39,863 bases of DNA, taken from positions 1-39,863 of the forward strand of contig WHHJ01000012.1 in the NCBI GenBank assembly GCA_014872655.1, read 5' to 3'. This DNA is from Clostridia bacterium. GTDB taxonomy: Bacteria > Bacillota > Clostridia > Oscillospirales > UBA644. The notes under the pieces were generated by a model that was given only the letters and a program-made list of their open reading frames with translations, was not told where the DNA came from and made no database searches. The stretch's first letter is position 1. The number at the start of each line of letters is the position of its first letter. Below are positions 7,086-14,037 of the stretch, in pieces. The position numbers and the translations under genes were made by a program.

Positions 7086-7931
7086 TTATTTTTCAAAGAA
7101 TGCGATTCCAACTGCTCCCGGGCCGATATGTGTACCGATCGTTGAGCCCAATTGGCTGGTTTTCATCATGGCCTCATTGCCTTGCCACAACTGAGGATTT
7201 TCCTGCTTGTATTTTTGCAGAGCGTCGTCGGAAACGCCCGAATAAATAAATCCATAAGGTTTACTGTAATCAATGCCGTTTGTTTTATCAATGTATTGGT
7301 TCAGCAGTGCCTGTGCATTTTTCATGCCGCGGGCTTTTGCAATCACTTCGACCTTGCCGTCATGGACAGTGATAATCGGTTTGATGTTGAGCAGCGTTCC
7401 GGCAAACGCGATCGTCGCAGAAATTCTGCCGCCCTTTTTCAGATATTCCAGCGTGTCGATGACTGCATACAGACGAACTTTCTTTTTTGCAATCTGTAAC
7501 TGCTCGGCAATTTCCTGGGCAGAAAGCCCCTGATCCCGCAATGAAGCGGCAAGACAGACCAGAATATGTAATCCTGCGGTGGCGTTTAAACTGTCTACTG
7601 CAAATACTTTTCCGTCAAATTCCTCTGCGGCGATTTGCGCGTTGTGTGCCGTTCCGGACAGTTCTCCGGACAGCGTTAAACACACGACTTCGTCTCCATT
7701 TTCGGTAGCCTGAGCAAAAACTTTTTGATACTCATAGGGCGTGATCTGACAGGTCTTGGGATATCCACCGTCTTCAAGCATTTGATAAAATTGCTCGTTG
7801 GTCATGGTCACATTGTCTAAATATTCTTTGTCATCAAAAACCGTACGAAGCGGAATAACCGAGACGTTTAATTGTTTGATTTCGTCTGCGGGAATATCCG
7901 CGGAAGAGTCTGTGATAATTTTGATAGCCAT
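7086..7931 (-). CDS. DegV family fatty-acid-binding protein
   Basis: The 281-residue protein begins MAIKIITDSSADIP and carries the family's T-x-Q-I-T/P region (KTCQITPYEY), the LSGELSGTAHNA motif and a KKGGRISATIAFAGTLLNIKPI segment. Length is typical. DegV/FakB proteins bind a fatty acid in a buried tunnel. In the FakAB system they present it to the kinase FakA for phosphorylation, so exogenous fatty acids enter phospholipid synthesis. No fakA is visible here. The gene follows a MarR-type regulator by 11 bases and is almost certainly in the same operon. The ligand is not predictable from sequence alone. Confidence 0.93.
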   Translation of the reverse strand: MAIKIITDSSADIPADEIKQLNVSVIPLRTVFDDKEYLDNVTMTNEQFYQMLEDGGYPKTCQITPYEYQKVFAQATENGDEVVCLTLSGELSGTAHNAQIAAEEFDGKVFAVDSLNATAGLHILVCLAASLRDQGLSAQEIAEQLQIAKKKVRLYAVIDTLEYLKKGGRISATIAFAGTLLNIKPIITVHDGKVEVIAKARGMKNAQALLNQYIDKTNGIDYSKPYGFIYSGVSDDALQKYKQENPQLWQGNEAMMKTSQLGSTIGTHIGPGAVGIAFFEK

Positions 7932-7942
7932 TTGTATAACCT

Positions 7943-8368
7943 CTATTCTTTCGACATAATGTCATCAGATAATATTTTTAATGTTTGAATCAATTGTCCC
8001 AGTTGTTCCGGCGTCAGCCGTTTGCGCAATTCCTGTAGCACTTGCTGCGTGTATCGGGCGCCGATATTGGCGTAGTCATAAAATTTTTGTGTCAGATGAA
8101 TCCGATACTCCCGCCGATCTTTTTGTTCTTTTACCTTTTTGATATATCCCTTGCGCACCAGCGCATTGAGTCGATAAGTGGCATTAGGCAGGGAGATATT
8201 AGCAAATTTAGCAAATTCACTGACCGTTGGCGTTCCCATGGCACAGATAATTTCTGCGGTCATTTCTTCTGCCGCAGATAATTCCGTCTTTTGTTCGGCG
8301 CTGAAAATTTGTTTGAAAAAGTGGGTTCTGAATTTGGTGTACACTTCATCAAAAGCCTGTTCCAGCAT
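7943..8368 (-). CDS. MarR family transcriptional regulator
   Basis: The 141-residue protein has a winged helix-turn-helix: GTPTVSEFAKFANISLPNATYRLNALVRKGYIKKVKEQKDRREYRIHLT, with the DRRE(Y) wing typical of MarR. Helical ends before and after should form the dimer interface. A GAGGAG site precedes the ATG. It is transcribed first in an operon with degV. In streptococci the MarR protein FabT controls fatty-acid genes, and DegV proteins bind fatty acids, so a lipid-responsive autoregulated operon is a reasonable inference. A perfect 14-bp palindrome at the predicted start site (8397-8410) is the likely operator. Confidence 0.9.
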   Translation of the reverse strand: MLEQAFDEVYTKFRTHFFKQIFSAEQKTELSAAEEMTAEIICAMGTPTVSEFAKFANISLPNATYRLNALVRKGYIKKVKEQKDRREYRIHLTQKFYDYANIGARYTQQVLQELRKRLTPEQLGQLIQTLKILSDDIMSKE

Positions 8369-8396
8369 AGAGGCTCCTCGCTTTCTGTAAAAATAA

Positions 8397-8410
8397 TTAA
8401 AATATTTTAA
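8397..8410. promoter_or_regulatory. Candidate MarR operator
   Basis: TTAAAATATTTTAA is a perfect 14-bp palindrome covering the expected transcription start of the marR-degV promoter. Binding there would block RNA polymerase, the usual mode of MarR autorepression. It is AT-rich, so chance is not excluded. Confidence 0.45.
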
Positions 8411-8412
8411 CT

Positions 8413-8441
8413 ATTATATCATAGTTTTCTTTGGATTGCAA
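8413..8441 (-). promoter_or_regulatory. Sigma-A promoter of marR-degV
   Basis: On the minus strand TTGCAA (8441-8436) and TATAAT (8418-8413) are separated by 17 bases. It is divergent from the promoter at 8462-8490, with only about 20 bases between the two -35 boxes. Confidence 0.75.
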
Positions 8442-8461
8442 GACAAATCCTGTAAAAATGC

Positions 8462-8490
8462 TTGAAATGGAAAAAAAAGTATGATATACT
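8462..8490 (+). promoter_or_regulatory. Sigma-A promoter of the CYTH-GH20-S24 operon
   Basis: TTGAAA (8462-8467) and TATACT (8485-8490) are separated by 17 bases. The start codon follows about 27 bases after the predicted start site. Confidence 0.75.
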
Positions 8491-8523
8491 GATACCGATT
8501 TCAAAGAGTCGGGGGAGTCGGAT

Positions 8524-9030
8524 ATGCCTCTGGAAAAAGAATTTAAATTTCTTATCGATTATCCGGACGAAGCGGAGCTGGCTTCGTATCCGGGCAGCGA
8601 TTGCAGTCAAATCGATCAGGTTTATTTAATCAGCCCGCAGGGAAGTTTGCGGATCCGTAAACGGGAATGGGCTTCCGGGCAGATTGAGTATACAAAGACC
8701 TATAAATATTATGTGCGAGCGCATGTTCGTCAGGAAGAAGAGCAGGTGATTGACGAGTCTACTTACCAGACGCTGCTGTTGCAGGCAGACCCGGCTTGCC
8801 GCGTGTTGCAGAAACGTCGGTGGCGTATTCCATATGCAGGATTGGTGTATGAGATCGACTTGTATCCGTTTTGGCATGACCGAGCTGTTTTAGAAGTGGA
8901 AGTGGAGCGGGAAGAGCAGCCTATTCCGCTTGCACCGTTTGTACGATATGTGCGGGATATCAGTCAGGACCGACGGTATTCCAACTATAATCTTTCCCGG
9001 TTGGATTTTAATCCTTGTATGGGATTGTAA
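8524..9030 (+). CDS. CYTH domain protein (triphosphate tunnel metalloenzyme family)
   Basis: The 168-residue protein begins MPLEKEFKFLI, the ExExK signature of CYTH domains, and ends with YVRDISQDRRYSNYNLSR, matching the family's C-terminal 'VTgdkrYsN' motif. Basic and acidic residues on alternating strands (SLRIRKRE, EYTKTYKYYV, YEIDLYPFW, AVLEVEVE) fit the tunnel that binds triphosphates with divalent metal. Members include inorganic triphosphatases, thiamine triphosphatases and class IV adenylate cyclases; the substrate here cannot be told. GGGGGAG lies 9 bases before the ATG. It is the first gene of a short operon; GH20 starts 16 bases after its stop. Confidence 0.88.
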   Translation: MPLEKEFKFLIDYPDEAELASYPGSDCSQIDQVYLISPQGSLRIRKREWASGQIEYTKTYKYYVRAHVRQEEEQVIDESTYQTLLLQADPACRVLQKRRWRIPYAGLVYEIDLYPFWHDRAVLEVEVEREEQPIPLAPFVRYVRDISQDRRYSNYNLSRLDFNPCMGL

Positions 9031-9046
9031 GAAAGAAGGGGTTGTT

Positions 9047-10921
9047 ATGTGGCTTTATCCACAGCCCAAGGTGTATGAAGAGTACGAAGGATATTTTGAG
9101 CTGCCGTGCGCGTTTGTGTTGGTGTTTGCATATGGCGGAGATGCCGAAATGCTTTCGGTGGTGCGGTTGTTTGAAGAAGATTACCGACGTTACAGCGGTT
9201 GCGATTGTTATGTTGTGCCGGACTATGCCGGGAAGTTGGATGTCAGCGTCCGGCTGGAACGGGACGAGCACTTGTCGGGAGAGCATTACGGGCTTACCGT
9301 CGGTCCCGAAGGGGTGCAGATTCGGTTTGGAACGGCAGAAGCGGCATTTCGGGCTATGACAACCCTGTTGCAGATGATCGAAAGTACCTGCGGAAAACTG
9401 CCGTTTTGTATGATTGATGATCAGCCGGATATCGCGCATCGGGGATATCTGTACGATATCAGTCGAGACCGGGTCCCCAAACTGGAAGAAGTGTTCCGGA
9501 TGGTAGATTTGCTGGCACGGCTCAAGTATAACGAATTGCAATTGTATTTGGAACAGCCTGCTTTTGAGTTTGCTGCCTATCCGGAATATGCTTCGGATAT
9601 CGAGGCGTTGACCCCGTATGATGTGCTGCGGATTGTGGAGTATTGTAAGCGCCGATATATTCGGGTCGTGCCCAATCAGAACAGTTTCGGGCATATCCAT
9701 TTGTGGATGATTAAACCGCAGCTGCAGCATTTGGCGGCGATGCCGGACGGGTATGCCGTCAATCCGTTAAACGAAGAAACTTATCAGTTTTTAGATCATT
9801 TATATGACAGCTTGCTGCCGTGTTTCGATAGCCCGGTGTTCAATGTTGGGTGTGACGAGGTGTCCGAACTGGAACGCGACGGGAGCCGGACGCAGGAAGC
9901 CTGCCGGCAGCGCGGCATGAGTACTGTTTATTTGGAACATGTTTTGCGACTGCATCAAATGTTGCAATCCCGTGGCAAACGCATGATGATGTGGGCAGAT
10001 ATCTTACTCCATCATCCTGAGGTTTTGTCTGAGTTGCCTCGGGATATTATACCTATGGTTTGGGGATATAATTTTGACACGGATTTAGATACCCCTGCGC
10101 AAACGGTGGCTCAGGCGGGCTTTGAGTTTTATGTTTGTCCCGGGACGTCCTCGTGGGCCAGTGTGTTGTCTGATTTGGAGGGGGCCCGGCAGAATATTCT
10201 GCATGCCGTACAGGCGTGTCGCAAACATGGTGGGATTGGGGTGTTATTGACGGATTGGGGAGATGTTGGAAGTGCCTGCTTCCCGGTCGTGTCTTATCAG
10301 TCCATTGCCTGGTGCGGGGCATTGAGCTGGAGTATGGATACCAATTCGGATTATCAGCAAGCCGGTGAATTTGTAGATCGGTTTGTGTTTCGTACCCGCA
10401 GCCGTTCGTTGAGCCAGTTGATCTATCAGGCCAGTTCGCTGATGCCCAAATATTGTAATTGTACGGATCCTGTTTTCAGTTTGTTGCTTCCCATTGAGGA
10501 TTTCGGCGTATTAGAACGGTTGAGTCTGGAAAAAGTGCAGCAGACGTTTGTGGATATTGCCAATTTAGAAAAGCAGGCTTTGCGGATTCAGATGGATAGT
10601 GCGGACGCGCAGCAGCATTTGGATGAATTTTGTGCGGACGTCAAAGCCTATGTAATTTTGCTGGAAATGTTTGAGTATAAATATGAGCTGCAATTAAAGG
10701 GAAAAATCGAGAATTTTGATGCTCGGATCTCCTTGTTGGAGCAAAAGATTCGGGATGCAAAAGTCTTTTACCGCCGTGTCTGGTCTGTGCGTTGGCGGAT
10801 CACAGGCTGGTACGGATTTTGGTGGTTTGTAGACCGTCAGGTCAATAAGCTGAAACGGTATTGCACCGGGGATCCGGCATATGATATTTTAATTAACGAT
10901 CATAAAGAACTCGGCATCTAA
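9047..10921 (+). CDS. Glycoside hydrolase family 20 (beta-N-acetylhexosaminidase-like), cytoplasmic
   Basis: The 624-residue protein has an N-terminal alpha/beta domain (GH20b-like, to about residue 125) and a TIM barrel opening with HRGYLYDISRDRVPKLEEVFRMVDLLARLKYNELQLYLE. The catalytic Asp-Glu pair is D270-E271 in VFNVGCDEVSE. The C-terminal ~150 residues are helical. GH20 enzymes remove terminal GlcNAc or GalNAc, or lacto-N-biose, by substrate-assisted catalysis. There is no signal peptide, so it would act on sugars already imported or on recycled muropeptides. The start at 9047 was chosen for the AGAAGGGG site just upstream; the longer in-frame start would overlap the CYTH gene by 100 bases. 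The substrate is inference from the family. Confidence 0.85.
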   Translation: MWLYPQPKVYEEYEGYFELPCAFVLVFAYGGDAEMLSVVRLFEEDYRRYSGCDCYVVPDYAGKLDVSVRLERDEHLSGEHYGLTVGPEGVQIRFGTAEAAFRAMTTLLQMIESTCGKLPFCMIDDQPDIAHRGYLYDISRDRVPKLEEVFRMVDLLARLKYNELQLYLEQPAFEFAAYPEYASDIEALTPYDVLRIVEYCKRRYIRVVPNQNSFGHIHLWMIKPQLQHLAAMPDGYAVNPLNEETYQFLDHLYDSLLPCFDSPVFNVGCDEVSELERDGSRTQEACRQRGMSTVYLEHVLRLHQMLQSRGKRMMMWADILLHHPEVLSELPRDIIPMVWGYNFDTDLDTPAQTVAQAGFEFYVCPGTSSWASVLSDLEGARQNILHAVQACRKHGGIGVLLTDWGDVGSACFPVVSYQSIAWCGALSWSMDTNSDYQQAGEFVDRFVFRTRSRSLSQLIYQASSLMPKYCNCTDPVFSLLLPIEDFGVLERLSLEKVQQTFVDIANLEKQALRIQMDSADAQQHLDEFCADVKAYVILLEMFEYKYELQLKGKIENFDARISLLEQKIRDAKVFYRRVWSVRWRITGWYGFWWFVDRQVNKLKRYCTGDPAYDILINDHKELGI

Positions 10922-10964
10922 GGTACTGATTATATGAAGAAGACAACAGGAAAGGAAGAAAAAA

Positions 10965-11330
10965 ATGGAAATTACTTTATTTGATTCTTATACGGATTTT
11001 GATGCGGCGCCGTCCGGCAGTGTAACGGTGGATTTGTCGGCAGAGACCGCAGACGCTTCGGAATATTTTGCGTTAAAAATGGCAGATGATTCAATGGCGC
11101 CTACTTACGCAAAGGACCAGGTCGTTGTTTTTAAGAAACAGCGGAAAGCTCCTCGGGATGCGGTCGTTTTTGCGGCTGTGGGAAAGGATTTATATGTGCG
11201 CAAGATGAGTTACGACAAAGACTTTTTGAGTTTGATTCCCGAAAACAGCGCCTATGAAAAACTGGATTTTACAGGGTTTAGTTTAAATCGAGTTAAAGTG
11301 AAGGGCGTTGCGGTTAAAGCGCTTGATTGA
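10965..11330 (+). CDS. Stand-alone S24/LexA-like serine peptidase domain, no DNA-binding domain
   Basis: The 121-residue protein has the S24 fold signature: ALKMADDSMAPTYAKDQVVVF with nucleophile S43, and DLYVRKM with general-base K80. The 37-residue Ser-Lys spacing equals that of LexA (S119/K156). The helix-turn-helix of LexA or phage repressors is absent and there is no Ala-Gly autocleavage site in the short N-terminus, so it resembles an isolated UmuD/LexA C-terminal domain. An AAGGAAG site precedes the ATG. It follows GH20 by 43 bases and precedes a terminator, so it is the last gene of the operon. The target, if any, is unknown. Confidence 0.85.
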   Translation: MEITLFDSYTDFDAAPSGSVTVDLSAETADASEYFALKMADDSMAPTYAKDQVVVFKKQRKAPRDAVVFAAVGKDLYVRKMSYDKDFLSLIPENSAYEKLDFTGFSLNRVKVKGVAVKALD

Positions 11331-11345
11331 TCCATCAAAAAAATA

Positions 11346-11380
11346 TGAGGATTTGCCGGTATCGGGGAATCCTCAATTTT
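11346..11380 (+). terminator. Intrinsic terminator of the CYTH-GH20-S24 operon
   Basis: TGAGGATT (11346-11353) pairs with AATCCTCA (11368-11375), and ATTTTTAT follows. It lies 15 bases after the S24 stop codon. Confidence 0.75.
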
Positions 11381-11506
11381 TATATCCTTTTTTGAGCTGC
11401 ATGTTTTGGAAATCAGCGCAAACTTGCACCTTTTTCAAAATATTACATGGTTCGACAAACAAATGTGGCACAATGTTGAACAGCTTGTTAATGTTGTGAA
11501 AGAGCC

Positions 11507-11535
11507 TTGACAAGGTTAGATAAAACGTGTATAAT
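11507..11535 (+). promoter_or_regulatory. Perfect-consensus sigma-A promoter of the hemolysin III gene
   Basis: TTGACA (11507-11512) and TATAAT (11530-11535) are separated by exactly 17 bases. The predicted leader is about 35 bases. Confidence 0.92.
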
Positions 11536-11575
11536 AGTTTGTAAACTAGATGTCGTGATTTTGACGGAGGACTTT

Positions 11576-12262
11576 ATGGTGCAGACGGAAAAACAAATGC
11601 AAAAAGAAAAAAAGAAAAAACGGACTGTTGCAAAGCCGTATACATTGGGCGAAGAAATTTTTAATTCCGTATCGCACGGCGTCGGCGCCGGACTTTCGAT
11701 TGCGGCGTTAGTGGTACTGATTGTCAAAGCGGCTTTGACGGGCAATGCCTATATGATTGTCAGCGCGTCGATTTTTGGGGCGATGATGATTTTGTTGTAC
11801 ACCATGTCGACGTTGTACCATGCGCTGACCAACCAAACAGCCAAAAAAGTTTTTCGTATTTTTGACCACTGTACCATTTTTCTGCTGATTGCCGGAACGT
11901 ATACACCGTATACGCTAGTGACGCTGCACGGTGCTGTAGGATGGACGTTGTTCGGTATTTTGTGGGGTTTTGCCGTTTTGGGTATTGTATTTAATGCCAT
12001 CAATCTACAGCGCTTTAAAAAGGTTTCTGTGGTGTGTTATATCATCATGGGCTGGTCGATTGTCTTTGCCATTCGCCCGTTATTGGAAAATTTAGCGTTG
12101 GGCGGGCTGGTCTTTTTATTGGCTGGCGGTATTTTTTATACGGTAGGCGTTGTTTTTTATGCGCTGAAAAAAGTTCGGTATATGCATTCGATCTGGCATT
12201 TGTTTGTATTAGGCGGAACGATCTGCCATTTCTTTTCGATTCTGTTTTGGGTCATTCAATAA
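11576..12262 (+). CDS. Hemolysin III family membrane protein (YqfA/PAQR-like)
   Basis: The protein has 228 residues from the ATG at 11576, chosen for GGAGG at 11566-11570; an upstream in-frame start would lie inside the promoter. A basic Lys-rich N-terminus is followed by seven hydrophobic segments. Family motifs are visible: GEEIFNSVSHGVGAGL, LLYTMSTLYHAL, FDHCTIFLLIAGTYTPYTL, and SIWHLFVLGGTICHFFSIL near the C-terminus. The conserved Ser, Asp and His residues correspond to the zinc site of the PAQR/ceramidase-like superfamily. Despite the name, the bacterial role is uncertain; membrane homeostasis has been proposed for related proteins. It appears to be monocistronic. Confidence 0.92.
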   Translation: MVQTEKQMQKEKKKKRTVAKPYTLGEEIFNSVSHGVGAGLSIAALVVLIVKAALTGNAYMIVSASIFGAMMILLYTMSTLYHALTNQTAKKVFRIFDHCTIFLLIAGTYTPYTLVTLHGAVGWTLFGILWGFAVLGIVFNAINLQRFKKVSVVCYIIMGWSIVFAIRPLLENLALGGLVFLLAGGIFYTVGVVFYALKKVRYMHSIWHLFVLGGTICHFFSILFWVIQ

Positions 12263-12435
12263 GGCGTTTTTGTTTTATGCGCGGTAAACTTTTTTAATAA
12301 TCTTTTTTCTGGATTGATCTGCCCCTTTATGTGTTTTTGACTGGTGGACTTTTATATTTTTATCCGTAGCATTCATTTTTCAGCATATTACTTTTTCTAA
12401 ACTCTCACCAGTTACGCGTTTTTTGATATCAGCAA

Positions 12436-12463
12436 AGCCGTTCGGACTTTAATCCGAACGGCT
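12436..12463. terminator. Bidirectional terminator between convergent genes
   Basis: AGCCGTTCGGA pairs with TCCGAACGGCT (11 bp, 6-base loop), with CTTTTACTTTTTATTT on the plus-strand side. It lies between the convergent hemolysin III and glycosyltransferase genes and can serve both. Confidence 0.8.
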
Positions 12464-12473
12464 CTTTTACTTT

Positions 12474-13766
12474 TTATTTAGAACAGTTGGCCGGTTGTTT
12501 TTCAGAACTTTCCTGTGGTTGCGCGGCCGTCTCTGTATCGGGTTGCGAAGGCGCTCTAAATTGTTTGGGCCGGTACGGATGCCGCAGTTTTTGCAGCGGC
12601 AGGGAAAAGCGTTTGTCCGAAGACATCTTTTTAGGCCCCAGTCGGATCGCGTCCTGCAGCATTTGTTCCATTCTGTCCATGCATCGGTCAAAATCAAATT
12701 GCTGTGCGTATCCGAGATATTGTTGGCTGCAAAGCTCTTTTTCATGCGGGTGCTCGATCCAATAGTCGATTTTTGCTGCCAGATCATTGGAATCATTGCA
12801 ATGAAACCGGTTGTTTTCGGTCAGCGCAAAATATCGGGTTGCCGATCGGATTGAGTTGGAAATGACCGGTACTTTCCCGCAGGAAATCGCTTCCAGACAA
12901 GAAATCGCCTCAATTTCAATTTCGGCCGGATGAACATATAGATCGGCATAATTGATCACTTTCAGCAGTTCTTCTCGGGAATAAAATTTCATGATCGGCA
13001 TGTGAATGTTTTGTTTTTTTGCATGTTCGATAATGTTTTCTTTTTGCGGGCCAGCCCCGGCAAAAATAAGTTGAATCAAATCTTTATATTTCGATTTTGC
13101 CACACCGTCAATCAAAACCGTATGGGATTTTTCTCTGCTGTAACGTCCTGTGAACAGAATCACAAATTTATTTTCCAATTCGGCAGGTTTCGGCACATCG
13201 CGCCGAACAAAATCTTTACTGACTCCGTTGGAAATAATATAATGATTGGTGGGCCCTACCTGTTTTTCAAATACGTCGCAGATAAAGCGAGTGGGGTAGT
13301 GTACGCAAGTACAGTATCGATAAAGGTTATCATAAAAAATCTTGTAGGTGATTTTGTTGGCCAGACGATTGTTCATCATAAAAATATGATTGGTAAAATT
13401 TTCGGCCTGGCAGTGAAAGCCCGCAGTAATGGGGATCCCATATTCTCTGGCGATTTTTACCGCCGCGGAGGATGCCGCAAACGGAATCATCATATGGACT
13501 ACGTCAGCGCCATGGAGCGCTTTTCGGATTGTCATGATATCCGGCTTGGTTAACGCCACGCCGTTTTTTGCAACATAACTGTTGAGCGGGCCAAAGCTGT
13601 ATGTAGGCAGAATGTAATATCCCGGCAGCATCTCTTTGTCTCTGTCCGAACAAACCACCCGAACCGTGTGCCCTTTGGCCTTAAGACTGCGGATCAGGTT
13701 CATTGCTGCTATCGTTGTACCGTTGTTCTCTTTTCCGAGTACATCGCAAATAATGGTAACGGTCAT
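12474..13766 (-). CDS. Glycosyltransferase family 4, GT-B fold (glycolipid synthase-like)
   Basis: The 430-residue protein opens with MTVTIICDVLGKENNGTTIAAMNLIRSLKAKGHTV, a GT-B N-terminal domain with a Gly-rich acceptor loop. The C-terminal domain has FVILFTGRYSREKSHTVLIDGV, IFAGAGPQ and an E-x7-E-type donor motif in EIEAISCLEAISCGKVPVIS. The pattern and the ADVVHMMIPFAASSAAVKIAREYGIPITAGFHCQ segment resemble diacylglycerol glucosyltransferases and other lipid-linked GT4 enzymes. The last ~45 residues are polar and probably disordered. A membrane-surface glycolipid role is inference; sugar donor and acceptor cannot be told. A TATAAT box lies upstream near 13834 on the minus strand, but no good -35. 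Confidence 0.85.
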   Translation of the reverse strand: MTVTIICDVLGKENNGTTIAAMNLIRSLKAKGHTVRVVCSDRDKEMLPGYYILPTYSFGPLNSYVAKNGVALTKPDIMTIRKALHGADVVHMMIPFAASSAAVKIAREYGIPITAGFHCQAENFTNHIFMMNNRLANKITYKIFYDNLYRYCTCVHYPTRFICDVFEKQVGPTNHYIISNGVSKDFVRRDVPKPAELENKFVILFTGRYSREKSHTVLIDGVAKSKYKDLIQLIFAGAGPQKENIIEHAKKQNIHMPIMKFYSREELLKVINYADLYVHPAEIEIEAISCLEAISCGKVPVISNSIRSATRYFALTENNRFHCNDSNDLAAKIDYWIEHPHEKELCSQQYLGYAQQFDFDRCMDRMEQMLQDAIRLGPKKMSSDKRFSLPLQKLRHPYRPKQFRAPSQPDTETAAQPQESSEKQPANCSK

Positions 13767-13994
13767 ACTCGATCCCCTTTTCTGTATTCGCTGGCAGCAG
13801 TCGTAGTCTGCTGCTTTCTTTATATTATATCATGAAGCAAAAATGCTTGCTTGCAAGAGCGTTTCTGCGAAGCCTCCAATGGCGCATGTGCATGAACGAT
13901 GTCCCGGGCGAATGCTCCAAGGCTTGCAGGGCAAAACTTTCTGCGTATATTATACCATACAACCCGTCAAAAAGCAATCGGCGGCATAAAAAAT

Positions 13995-14019
13995 TCCCGC
14001 AGACAGATTCTGCGGGAAA
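13995..14019 (-). terminator. Intrinsic terminator of the nadB-nadC fusion gene
   Basis: On the minus strand TTCCCGCAGA and its complement (10-bp stem, 5-base loop) are followed by TTTTTTATG. The stem starts about 20 bases past the stop codon. Confidence 0.85.
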
Positions 14020-14037
14020 AAACAAGCAATCATCATT

